Assembly (NCBI GenBank): GCA_008692225.1
Contig: VICG01000003.1
Location: 2,597,501 to 2,661,500 of the forward strand
Source of the DNA: Monilinia fructicola
Lineage: Eukaryota > Ascomycota > Leotiomycetes > Helotiales > Sclerotiniaceae
Direction of reading: 5' to 3'
Length of the DNA: 64,000 nt
The position numbers were made by a program, and so were the translations under genes. Within the stretch, counting starts at the first letter, position 1, and every line of letters starts with the position of its first letter. The notes below the pieces were generated by a model. That model searched no databases. It saw only the letters and a list, made by a program, of their open reading frames with translations, and was not told the origin of the DNA. Shown piece after piece: positions 23,901 through 35,096 of the stretch.

Positions 23901-26900
23901 ATTTAATAATAATCAATTTCAAATCTTTGGAAATGTATGAAATAAATATAATAAAGTATTAAAAGTAGATAAAAGTTTTATTAATATTGTTAATTCTAAG
24001 GAATTTAAATACTTTAACTAACTTTTATATTTGTAGGAAGAATACAAGGCTAAGATATTTGTTATATAAACTATGAAGTATATATTTAATCAAATTTTAG
24101 TAAATTTTAAGTAATCGAATTATAATTTAATTGATTTTTAGTGAAATTTTAAAAATATCAATAATATTTTTTTTAATATTTTTTAAAGATATCAAAATAG
24201 ATTCTAAAAGTATGTTAAAATCTTACTAATTTATTAATAAATTATAATTTAGATGATTAATTATATTAAATCTATTTAAAATTCTAGATTATAATGTTTT
24301 AGCCTTAATTATTATATTTTTGATTATAATTTTATTAATTATTAGAAATGGGATTTTAAGGTTGTAGTTTAATTCATATTAATTAATGATTTACTATAAT
24401 ATTTATTATTCTCAATTTCATTAATTATATTTTTTTAATAGTTTTTTTTGACTTTGTAAATTATATTATAAAATTTTTTGATTTTAAAAAGTAATTAAAT
24501 CTTAATTGTATATTTAGTTGTAAGGTAAGTTTGATATATTATTTTGCATTTTGAAGTTTATTATAGTAAAAAATATTTTTTGTTTTTGTTTAATTTATTA
24601 ATTATATATATAGCAAAATCGAAAATAATGATAAATTAAGTGATAAAGCTTTTTATATTATTTTGATTTTGAAGGTTATTTAAATTCAAAAATTCAATAA
24701 TATTAATATATATGAAATTCGAAAACTTTATTAAATTATTTCTAATAATTTCAAAGTAGTATTAATTAAGTATATAAATATTTTAATTAAATAAAATTAT
24801 AATTAAGGTTTTATAATTTGATTTTGTATATAAATTTCTATAAATATTAATAATTATAAATAAAATATTAAAGAATAAAGATTTGGGATATATTTAGCAG
24901 AGTAAATAAAGTCTTTTGGGATATTAATAAAATCTATTTTATTATTCAATACTTACCGTGTAGTTTTTGTATTTCAATAAATAAATAAAATATTAGATTT
25001 AAATATATTACGCTAAATATTAAAATCCTTTTCTATAAAGTATTTAAAAGATAGGGAAAGGTAAGTAATATAATCTATTATTTTAAATATTGTAAATTAT
25101 TTATAAATATTAAGAATAATAATAAAATTAATATTGATTCAAATCAAATCTCTACTATATATCGGTTATTTTTATTATATATATAATCTAATGCTTTTTC
25201 AAATATAAATTATAATTTGGGGGTAAAAATTTTCAATATTTTCAAGAGTTAAAAGTTTTTAGAAATCAATTAAAATATAATAATTATACTTCAAATAGTT
25301 TTAAATACATATATTAATGTATATTTAAGATTTTTGAATAAATATAATATTTATTTTTTGTATATGTAATATTATAAAAAAGATTATATAAAAAAAATTT
25401 TTATTAATATTAATTTATTTAATTCATAAATTTTGAAATTGTATTTATTAAAAATAATAGGGGCTACGGTTTTGTTTATATTGTTTTAATATAGAAAAAA
25501 AGTGAAAATAATTAATATATTAGTTTTTTCTTTTATAAAAATATTAGATTTAAATTTCAGAATTTTTATAACAATTGTAGTTTTGTAATTATTTTATTAA
25601 ATAATTAAGTAGATTTTTTTATATATAATATTTTTAGCTTTAAAGAATTTAATTATAAGTATTTTAGGGGTTAAGTTAATATTCTTATATATTGTTATAG
25701 TGAAATTACGCTTATACTTAAAATTAATTATAGTTTTGTTTTATATAACTAAAATGATTTTTAAAATTATGGAAACAAAAATAAAAACGTTAACCACTTT
25801 GAAGGTAACTTTGCTATACTTGCAAATTTAATTAAATTTCTTTTTAATAGGTTTAATATATTTTTTATTTATTTACTTAAGAATGATAAGGTAATTGCTA
25901 TAATTTGTAATAAAGGATTTATAATAATTGGTACATTATAGTAAGTTAATATAATTAATATTGAAAAATCCTTAATATTGATTTATTTATATATTATAAT
26001 GTATACATTTAGTATAACAGGTATATTTAATTAGATTATAATAACTTTAATAATGTAGGTTATTATAATTAATAATAATCTTTTTTATAATTATTTTTAA
26101 TAAATTATTAATACCTATATTAAAGAATTTAAGTGTTTTAATAAATTTAATAAATAAGATCATTTATATTATTTTGCTAGTTTTAGGATTAGTATTATGT
26201 TTAAAGGGCTTAATATTAATTAACTTATATGATATTTGGATAATAACCTTCTCAAAAATAAGGTTAATATTGTTTTATATAATTTTTTCTATTAGATTAT
26301 AAAATAAAATAAGCATATTAATGATAATATAATTATATTAAATAATTAGAATATTTAATAAAATAACTTTCAATATTCTTTTAATAATTCTAGTATTTTT
26401 TTAAGTAAATAAAAGGTTATAAATTAAAAGATTGCTTTATATAATTGCTTAATTGATAACGATAAATATAATAAAAAAAATTAAGATTAAGATAAGGTTA
26501 TTAATTTGTTTAAAAAGGTTTTATTAAATTACAAAAGATTTTAAGTCATTAAAAAAAATTTAAAGCTTATATTTAATTAAAATATAAATGTCTACAATTA
26601 AAATTAATAAGGAAATTATAGATTTAATAGATTTTGTATATATAATTGTAATATAAAAACTATAAAAATCGGAATTAAAAGAAATATTATTAAATTTAAG
26701 GTCACCCTATAGATTTTTGCTTTTAAAATCTTATAAATTATAATTAAACCCTAAAAGTGATTTTATTATATTTACAAAAAATACTGATTTAAAAAAATAA
26801 AATAAAATATCTTTAAAGTATTAACTATAAAAATAAATAAATACAAAGATTATTATATTAATTCTTTTAAATATTAAAGTAAAGAAAAAATTAATAACCT

Positions 26901-27648
26901 TTTAAAAGATTTTAAAAGTGATCTTACATTTTATAAATGTGTTATTATATATAACTGTAAAATTATCAATTGCAAATATAAATTTTATAATAATATTATA
27001 AAGTTGCTTTTAGTTATATTTAAATACTATAAAATAACTATTAATAGTATTTATAGTAAAGTTATTAATAAATTAATTATTGTTCAAATTAAAAAAAGAA
27101 GAAAATTAAAAATCCATTTTAAATCTTTTTTTATACAATCTTTTTATAGTTTATTATACAAAAAAAAGATAATTAAGGCTCTAATAAACTTATAAAGTCA
27201 AAAGCTAATAAAGATTATACAAAAATATTTTCTTTATCTAATATTGCCATCATTATAAGAATAATATAATTAATATTATAAAGTAATTATGGCTATAAAA
27301 AGCAATTATTCAAAGCAAAAATATACTAGTAAAAGATACCGTTGTTTTGGATTATTATATAGACTGTGCTACTAGTATATTAAAACATTCTTAAAATGGT
27401 TTTAAGCTATTCTAGTATTTTAAGTTAATATTAAGTTAATTTAAGTTAATCTTAAAATAGCTTAAAATGATTTAATAAATAAAGATTGTACTAAAACTAT
27501 ATTAAGATTATATTAATACTATATCAAAATCATAATTTAATTGATTATAATAATATATAGGAATTGAGAAAATGAGTAATTATTAAATTATTATTGGTAA
27601 TTTAGCCCAATGGTTAAAATAATCTGTTTGAGAAAAAGAAATAATGAG

Positions 27649-27679
<31 letters not shown>

Positions 27680-28001
27680 TATTAATAATGATTTTTTTTC
27701 TTTTGTTAAAAAAAAAGTAGAGCAAATTCATTTTTAAAGCTTTATTTATTAAGCTATTTCAAAATATCCTAATACTATTTTAAAACGATTAGTAAATTAT
27801 TACAATAATACTAATTTAATATTATTATAAGATTAGCTTAAAATGGTATTAATACCGATTTGAATAAGTTTTAATATCATTTTCATTCATTTTAAGCTAT
27901 TTTAAATTATATTGAATTAGTTTAAGCTATTTGAAAACGTTCTTAATTTAAATTAAGAATCTTTTAACATGATCTTAAACATTATTAAAAGAGTCATAAA
28001 G
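20958..28001 (+). mobile_element. MITE-C copy 5, split by a full-length LINE
   Basis: The left 31 bases, CTTAGTAGCGTGATTGAATA and on, are at 20958-20988. The rest resumes at 27371 and ends GAGTCATAAAG at 28001. TA flanks at 20956-20957 and 28002-28003. The MITE-C target is the TIR of MULE-Z copy 3. The A-box-like region reads TTTAGCCCAATGGTTAAAAT near 27601. Confidence 0.8.
21000..27370 (-). mobile_element. Full-length TAG-LINE, inverted (6.37 kb)
   Basis: The reversed tail (TAG)n is at 21000-21018 and the reversed 5' end (GATACCGTTGTTTTGGATTA) at about 27340. The TSD ACTAGTATATT occurs at 20989-20999 and 27371-27381. Length matches the other three full copies within about 20 bp. Both strands are saturated with stops, so no ORF1/ORF2 survives. 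I class it as a non-LTR retrotransposon because of the variable-length TSD, the microsatellite tail and the frequent 5' truncation of sister copies. I could not verify reverse transcriptase motifs. Confidence 0.75.
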
Positions 28002-28050
28002 TAATTTTTTTGACTTTTTATAGTATAAGAGTAATTTACTGTATCTATAA

Positions 28051-28520
28051 AAATAAAAACATTTAATAATAATAATTTTTTCTAAATCCTACTCTATATG
28101 CTAAATAAAGCTTTATAATTATTGAAAACAGATAAATTACAAATTTTACTATATAAAAATAGTTAAAAAAGGTATTTATACTTTTAATAACCTTTTTTAA
28201 CCTAAATAAAATTCAGTTATTTATTTTAGATAATTCTAAAAATTATAAAACTATAAAATTTATATAATTATACTTTGAAAATAATATATATCTTTCATTC
28301 CTATTATGATATATACTATAGCAATTAAATTTAACTACCTATATTCTTAAATCTTAAAAACGCATATTAATAACACTTTAATAAATCAAATCTTTTAATA
28401 AATTTTACATCAATTAAAAACAGAATTTTCTTTCTTATTATTATTTTACTGAATAAAAAGCATTAAATTTATAACTAAAGAATAGAGTCAAATTTTTTAT
28501 AAATTAGCTTTTAATCAAAA
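28051..28520. other. Right interior of the long FOT-G, no readable motif
   Basis: The DDE catalytic region of the transposase should lie here if the downstream remnant is correctly identified. I see no DDE-type block or LPPHTSH-like text that I would defend. Confidence 0.35.
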
Positions 28521-28525
28521 ATAAT

Positions 28526-28953
28526 AATAAAAAAGTTACTAAAGAGATTTTCTCTTCAAATAATAATTTTAAATTTTAATAATATATAAAATTATTTTCT
28601 ATTCTATAAAAAACGTTGTAAAGATTAAAAATATTCGATTATATACCAAATATACAATTTGAAAAAAGGAAATCAATTGTTTAATATATTATTTACTTTT
28701 TCGAAAGATTTTAAAAGGATTTAATACCAAGAATTATAATATTATACAAATAAAGCTTTGAGTATAATAATTAGAATATAAAATAAAACAATTAGTTCGA
28801 AGAAAAAAATATAAAATTAAAATTAGATTAAATTTGAAATTTGTATAGGTTAAAACTATTAAAGAGGCATAGATTGCAATGAAGGATAGACTAATTATTA
28901 AAAATGATTTTGATACTATTTTAGAAAATGATTTTCAAAGGGATTATATATAA
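28526..28953 (+). pseudogene. Fot1/pogo-like transposase, degraded C-terminal part
   Basis: A first frame reads KKVTKEIFSSNNNFKF and later KIFDYIPNIQFEKRK. After one frameshift a second frame reads INCLIYYLLFRKILKGFN, LEYKIKQLVRRKKYKIKIRL, NLKFV*VKTIKEA*IAMKDR and IIKNDFDTILENDFQRDYI. Both internal TAG stops fit CAG (Q). Fungal pogo/Fot1 transposases end in a similar order: an ITKxxF helix, a GLxPYNP turn, a leucine-rich LE-x-x-L helix, a K/R-rich patch and an NxxFxxIxxIxxAQ block. The remnant sits just inside the right TIR, as expected. The protein would act in the nucleus on the AGTCGCC TIRs. It is dead here. Confidence 0.55.
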
Positions 28954-30735
28954 GTAAAATAGTTATTGAATTATTAATATTTAAAATAATATATAGTATT
29001 TTTTGAAGTTGGCTAAATGGAGGGGGTGGCGAGATGTAGGGTAAGCGACTTGAATCTTATATTTTTAATTCTTTTTTATAACTATTAACATTTATAAAAG
29101 CTTATATACAAAATTTAATTATAAAACCCAAGTTACAAAATTTATTTGGCTAAAATATTTGTATATTTAATTAATACTATTATAAAATTACCAAAGGTAA
29201 TTTAAAAGAAATTTTAAATTTTATATATATTAATATCATTATATTTTTAAACCGAAATAATCTTTAAAACCAAAACAATATAAAAACTTCATTGTTTAAT
29301 TTACTATTATTTTTAATTTTATTATATATAGAATTAATAAGTTAAATAAAAGTGAAATATTCTGCTTTATAGTAAACTCCAAAATATAAGATACTTATAG
29401 TATATGAAGTTTATCTTATGATTAGATATATAATCAAAATTCAATTATTTTTTAAAACTAAAGAATTTTAGGATATAATTTATAAAATTAAAAAGAATCA
29501 CTAAAGGGATATGATTAACGAAATTAAAAATAATAAAGATTTGTATTAGATTATTAATTAATATACATTAAATTATAACTTTAGAACTTTTTTTGATAAT
29601 TAATAAAGTTATAATTAAAAATATAATGATTAAAGTTGAAATATGATAATTTAAAATTTTTAATTCATTTGATACAATTTATAAATTAAATTATAATCTA
29701 TTAATATACTAATAACGTTTTAATACATTTCTTATAATCTATTTTAATGTTTTTAAAGGAAATTAAGAAAAATATTATAAACTCTTTTAATATTCTATTG
29801 AGAATTAACTAAATTACAATTCGATTATTTAAAGTTTATTAAAATTTGATTAACAATATTCTTTATAGTTTATATAATAGACATTTTAATCTTAAATTTT
29901 CCTTATAAATATAAAATTTAGTTAGAATAATGATATTCTTTAAAGTTAGTAAGATTAATAAGATTTCAATTTATTTTTAATAATTTATTATATTTATCTA
30001 ATATGTTTTTAAAGGTTTAAAATAGATTATTATTGAACATTTAACTCAAATTACTTTTATATTAAAAATTCTTAACTTTTAATATAATAAAGCCTTCCTT
30101 AAAAGGTTTATTATATATTAAATAATTAATTTTATATCTAATATAAAAGTAATTATAATATTAAACTTAAATGTTATAATAATTATACTAAATATTTATA
30201 GGACTTTTAATATATAATATTCTCTAAAGTTTACTATTATTTTTTATATTATATATATTATATTTAACCAAACTATTATTCTAAAATATTATTTATAAAT
30301 TCAAGTATATAAATAATATATATCTATTTATAATCTTAATATTACTAATTATTAATGTTTACTTTTTCTTTTAAAAAATTAAGAATATTATATATTAAAG
30401 TATTTAAAATAAAATTAATAAAATAAAATTAATTTTGTTTTAAAAAAGTTAGAGATAATTTACTTTACTAAAAAAAAAAACGTTTAAATATTATTATATA
30501 AAATAAATAATAAACTTATTATTGATTTTATTATAATAATATGAAAAAAAGTAAATAATATATTTTTATACTACCTATAGCTTAGAATATAATTTATTAA
30601 AAAAAATATTTTAAAGATATATAAAAAAATAAATTATATAAATCCGTTTTGTTTTATACTATATTAAAAGTTTAATAAAGATAATAAATAATCTATTAAT
30701 TTTAATATTCAAAAAAGTTATTATTACCTATATAT

Positions 30736-31208
30736 TATAGTGTATTATCAATCTTATAATCATATAATCGTACTAGCCTAATTCGCCTAGCTTATCTTAG
30801 ATTAGTTTAATTTAGCTTAAATAAGCGGAGCTCATAAATTGGGATCCGCTTATTTTCACAACCCTTATTTTAATTTAATTTAATCAAATTAGTTATAAAT
30901 AGTAGTAAGCTTTTTTATTATCTATTATCACTAATTATATATTAATAATAGGAATAAATATAATTTATTTAATCAAATCTCTTTTTTAATCTTTATTTTA
31001 TATATTGATTATTCTTTAAGTTTTTTTTTGTTATTTTGTTTATACAATTTATTATGTATTGAAATGATATAAATAGTATTATTATATTTAAAATATTATT
31101 TTATAATTAAGTTTAATTTTAAATCTTTAAAGAAGTATAATTTATTAACCTTTTTTTCATTTAAAAATCAAAAATCAAAAATAGATTATTAACAAATCAA
31201 ATTAAAGT
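30736..31208. other. Non-LINE AT-rich stretch with a GC-richer hairpin
   Basis: The LINE homology stops near 30735. From 30765 the text is GC-richer (CGTACTAGCCTAATTCGCC) and contains a hairpin: TAAGCGGA (30822-30829) pairs with TCCGCTTA (30845-30852) around a 15-base loop. This may be the TIR or subterminal hairpin of another DNA element, but no partner end is seen. The rest to 31208 is featureless AT text. Confidence 0.4.
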
Positions 31209-31541
31209 TACTTAGTGGCGCAACTGAATATATTTAACACTATATTCAAACATTCTCAAAATGGTTTTAAGATATTTCAATATTTTAAGATAATATTAAG
31301 CTAATTTAAGCTAATCTTAAAATAGATTAAATTGATAAAATATATTAACATATTTTAAAATATATTAGGATATATTAATATATTTTAAGATATCTTAAAA
31401 TAGCTTAAGATAATTTAATAATTGAAGATTATGTTAAAACCGTGTTAAGATTATATTAATACTGTATTAAAATCATAATTTAATTAATTATAATAATATA
31501 TACGAATTTAAAAATTTAATTATCAAATTTTTATTAGTTAT

Positions 31542-31560
31542 TTAGCCGAGTGGTTAGAAT
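31542..31560 (+). promoter_or_regulatory. tRNA-like A-box in MITE-C
   Basis: TTAGCCGAGTGGTTAGAATG fits the RNA polymerase III A-box consensus TRGCNNAGYNGG and resembles the D-arm of tRNA-Leu/Ser. It is kept in nearly every MITE-C copy, immediately before the TAA-rich core. A GATTCAAAT-like B-box candidate lies about 340 bases downstream (near 31890), farther than in a tRNA. Function is untested; chance resemblance is possible. Confidence 0.25.
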
Positions 31561-31574
31561 GATCTATTTACAGC

Positions 31575-31613
31575 AAAAAAAAAATAATAAGAATAATAAG
31601 AATAATAATAAGA

Positions 31614-31700
<87 letters not shown>

Positions 31701-31725
31701 CAATAATAATAATATTAATAATAAT
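31575..31725. repeat. Imperfect (AAT/AAG)n microsatellite
   Basis: A trinucleotide array of AAT with interspersed AAG units lies in the core of MITE-C copy 6, followed by a T-run and AAAAAAAGTGGGG. It corresponds to the AAT array at 17286. Confidence 0.9.
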
Positions 31726-32037
31726 TTTTTTTTACTTTTTTTTAAAAAAAGTGGGGCAAATCCACTTTTAAAGCCTTATTTTTCAAGCTTTCTCAAAATA
31801 TCTCAACACTATCTCAAAACGGTTAGTGAGTTATTGCGACAATGCCGATTTAATACCATTTTGAGACTAGCTTAAAATGATGTTAACACCGATTCAAATA
31901 GGTTTTAACTATGATTTAAGCTATTTTAAGCTATTTTGAATTGTATTAAATCATTTTAAGCTATTTTAAAACAATCTTAATTTAAATTAAGAATATTTTA
32001 ACATGATCTTAAACACTATTAAAAGAGCTATAAAGTA

Positions 32038-32572
32038 TTACTTAAATCCTTAACAATTATAATAAAATAAACAAATTATCTTTTTTTTAATATTTACATA
32101 TATATCTATTATATTAATTAGTATTATTTTTACATTACAGATTTTTGTTAATTAATAGAATAATTATATTAGGTTTGTAGAATTTATAAATTCTTTAAAT
32201 AATTTATAATTATTTTATAAATCTTAATTCTTTTAAAATATTATATTAATCTTTTTTATTATTAATATTATTATTTATATTTACATTAAATATTAAGAAT
32301 ATAAATATACTTAATATTATTATTCAAAAATTATTTTTTAGAAACTATAATTGATAAATTTACTTAGTTTCGTCCACAAGATCTAGATTACATTAATTTT
32401 AATAATGAAATGAAATTATTTATAAAAATTATTAATAATAAGATTATTATAATATTCTTTTTATATTATTCAAATTAAAACAAAACTTACTAATATTATT
32501 AATGAATTATTTATTTTGTATATTATTGTTTTTTAACTTGATTAATATCTTAAAAGCAAAATTAAATTATAA
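32038..32572. other. AT-rich stretch, nothing recognised
   Basis: This continues the non-LINE sequence interrupted by MITE-C copy 6. It holds one CG-retaining spot, TTCGTCCACAAGATCTAG, near 32369-32386. I see no coding or repeat structure. Confidence 0.35.
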
Positions 32573-32700
32573 TATACGAGCTTTGAGTATGGCCGCTCGG
32601 CCGGCCAATGATATAACTTGCTTAAGGCTTGTTAATATTATGTGATAATAGCCTTTCACAACTTTCCTTATAGCTTATCTTGCGGAGCTTATATAACATC
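32573..32700 (+). repeat. GC-rich core repeat, copy 2
   Basis: This aligns with 16552-16690: CGAGCTTTGAGTATGGCCGC, CGGCCGGCCAATGATATAAC, GCCTTTCACAACTTTCC and TTGCGGAGCTTATATAA. Differences are mostly C to T or G to A, so this copy is more mutated. It is followed within about 30 bases by AAAAGTTTAATAAAC and then by the 75-bp module, giving the contiguous arrangement that is broken in copy 1. Confidence 0.6.
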
Positions 32701-32865
32701 TATTTATTTTTCAATAATTAAAAGTTTAATAAACTTAAAAAATATCTATTTGAAAAGTATATAATCTATAGAATATAGTTATTTACTTTAATATTATTTT
32801 ATATATTGTTTTTATTTATAATGTTATTAAAATGTAGATAGGTATATACTTTTGTTTGATTTTCT

Positions 32866-32945
32866 ATGTTCCCGTATAAACGTTACGAAGTTTTTCTGAA
32901 CCAATCAGCTTCTAGTTAATGAGACGTTTTAGAATAAGTAACTTA
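32866..32945 (+). repeat. 75-bp conserved module, copy 2
   Basis: TTCTATGTTCCCGTATAAAC, GTTACGAAGTTTTTCTGAAC and CAATCAGCTTCTAGTTAATG match 19509-19585 almost base for base. Homology fades after GACGTTTTAGAATA. The paired conservation of this module and the GC core suggests a defined element of about 370 bp with two better preserved ends. Confidence 0.55.
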
Positions 32946-34025
32946 TAGATAAATAAAATCTCGAATGTTATATATATAAAATTCAAAATTAGTATTAAAA
33001 ATTGATATATTAAACTGAAAATTCGCTTTAGAATGTTATTTAAAATTATATTGAAAAAGCTTAAAAGATTAAAGTATATATTATTAATAATATATAAACA
33101 AATTATGATTAAAATTAAATGTAATAATAATCTTAAAACTAATATCAAAATTATTATAAAAAACAACTTTATTAAGAGATAAAAAAGTAATACTTAAGTT
33201 TTCACGTTTAACTATATATAGGTAAGCTTAAGTTATTTGATTTTGCTTTAATTATTTAGTTGCTTTTTTACATTGCCTAAAAGATATATTTGAATAAATA
33301 AAAGTAATAAAATTAAAAATATTAAAAACTATTTTAATATACTTCTATAAAGTTTTTAATATAAACTCAAAAGTTATATTTCGTTTATTATAGGTAATCG
33401 TATTTTTTATTACTTACAAAGCTATAATATCTATTCATTAAATGAAATAATTAAGTATTATTAGCGCTTTAATAAACTTTAATAAATTCTACATTCGAAT
33501 ACTTAAACGTATTTCTCCTTTTTTTATTATATATTCAATGTATTTTACTATAAATAAAAAAAATTATATAAGTATTCATTTATATTTATTAATGATTATT
33601 ATTCATATTAAAAATTAAAGGCTAAATACCCCTTTTTTGATTTTAAATTAATATATTTTCTTCATAATTTCTTTTTCTTTATTTTTGAATTTAATCCCTA
33701 ATAATAATAATATCCTTTTTCAATATATAATAAATGATTGGATTTAGATATATATACTTGTTTGTATATTAATAAAGGATTACATTTTATTAACTTTTAA
33801 TAAGTTAATTTAATCTAAAGAATATATTATACAAAAATAATTATATAATTCTATTATATTATTAATAAAAAAAAACCAAAGATTTATTCCAATCCTTTAA
33901 CATTGATTTTGGATATGTAAAGTATTGTGTGCTTCCGGATTAGAGATTATATATTGCTTTTTTAGTTATATATACTCCTTTTATTATTCTATAATAAAAG
34001 CAAAATCAATAATTTATTCAATATA
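32946..34025. other. AT-rich stretch, no gene identified
   Basis: Mostly AT text with stops in all frames. The longest minus-strand frame (32912-33166) is isoleucine/leucine-only text of the kind that AT-rich DNA gives by chance. A CG-retaining spot, GTGTGCTTCCGGATTAGAG, occurs at about 33928-33946. Not LINE-derived. Confidence 0.35.
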
Positions 34026-34137
34026 CTATATACTATACTTTATGCTTGCTTCTATTAGTGATCCCCGTATGCTCTCGTATAACTCGTCCTCCGTGACATT
34101 TAGTGTATTCAAATCACTTTTATATTTAATATATTAC
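34026..34137 (-). pseudogene. Unmutated coding-like island, unknown protein fragment
   Basis: On the minus strand a 34-codon frame reads KSDLNTLNVTEDELYESIRG then SLIEASIKYSI before a TAG. The DNA (34041-34105) has ordinary base composition, with CCCCG, CTCTCG and CTCGTCCTCCG retained, unlike anything nearby. The acidic, balanced composition looks like a genuine coding exon or tail. A plus-strand frame over the same bases (33925-34167) is dominated by AT-derived residues elsewhere and is less convincing. Family unknown. The left-hand part is cut by the LINE fragment that begins at about 34115. Confidence 0.35.
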
Positions 34138-34986
34138 TTGAAAACAATTGAATGTTTTAATAAATAATTAATACAATATCAAATCCTTTTAAATATATTA
34201 TAAGAAAAACTTAAATACTTAATTTAACTTTTTCTCAAATTAATAAAATTTATAAACTTTTTAGATTTTATTAAATTTTATTTTAATATTTATTTTTGAT
34301 AAAGTTCGCTTTGCTTTTAATGAACCTTTAATTTTAATAATCTTAATTCCACTTTAATAAACATTAAAATCCTTTAGCTTTATTTTTTTTATACTATAGG
34401 ATTTCGTTTTAATATATAAGAGTTTTAATCTTAATAAATTTGGTTTTAGTATTAATGATTTAGGTTCTAGTTCTAATAATTTAAGTTCCAGTTTTAATAA
34501 TCTGCTTATATCAATAGCTTTTATTTAGTATATATATGTTTAATTTTAGTAATATTTTTTATAAACCTTTATAATATTTTACTAAACTTTAATATTTTCT
34601 TTATTTTTTATAATAATTTTTAGATTCTAAACCTTTTTATTTATTTATCTTTTCTCTTTTTATATATTATTTTATAAATTTCTTTTATCTGTATTTTTTT
34701 ACATTTACTTTGAAACTTTCATTTATAAACCTTAAGCTTTACATTGTAATTTACCAATAATTAAATATTATCAATAATATATTTTCATTTCAAATTGAAT
34801 AAAAGGAAATAATAAATCAAATATTCTGTTTTTTATATATAAAATACTTTTTACAATTACTTTTGATTTAATTTTATAGTTTAGCATATCCTTATACCTT
34901 TAAAAATATTTTAAGAAGGCTTTTAGTTTATTCGATTGATAAAAATCAATACTACTATTACTATTACTATTATTCTTACTACTATT
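34115..34986 (+). mobile_element. TAG-LINE fragment, 5'-truncated 3' end
   Basis: It matches the last ~0.85 kb of the full LINE and ends in a TACTAC/TATTAC repeat tail. The 3' region carries three degenerate 21-bp repeats (TTTAGTATTAATGATTTAGG type), also seen at 48519-48580 and 7840-7900. Confidence 0.7.
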
Positions 34987-34989
34987 TTA

Positions 34990-35096
34990 TTAGTTGTAAA
35001 CATGAAAAATAAATGTAAATCCTGAATAAACTTTAATACTTTCTTATTTATAAAATATTCAATTATTTTATTTTCTTTAATTTCTATATATCTTAG
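34990..35096 (-). mobile_element. TAG-LINE fragment used as target (part 1)
   Basis: Inverted LINE sequence matching 22080-22180. It continues after the full-length LINE insertion as 41446-41474 and after MULE-Z copy 4 as 42172-42297, so it is one older inverted LINE opened twice. Confidence 0.55.

Larger units (their letters stand above)
19804..28041 (-). mobile_element. MULE-Z copy 3, split by a MITE-C that carries a LINE
   Basis: The left end CGGTAAATTACTTTCATACT is at 19804. The right end resumes at 28004 as ATTTTTTTGACTTTTTATAG and finishes TTTACTG at 28041. TSD: TATTTATAA (19795-19803) and TATCTATAA (28042-28050). Joining the two parts across the TA duplication restores the canonical TIR. 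The minisatellite occupies about 19945-20760 in inverted orientation. Confidence 0.8.
31211..32035 (+). mobile_element. MITE-C copy 6, complete, 825 bp
   Basis: Starts CTTAGTGGCGCAACTGAATA and ends GAGCTATAAAG, with TA at 31209-31210 and 32036-32037. It is among the least mutated copies: GTGGGGCAAATCCACTTTT and CGGTTAGTGAGTTATTGCGA are retained. A TAA/AAT/AAG array occupies the core. Confidence 0.85.

Noticed and set aside
31540..31620. A real tRNA gene
   Set aside because: Only the A-box region resembles a tRNA; no acceptor stem, anticodon arm or nearby B-box closes the fold.
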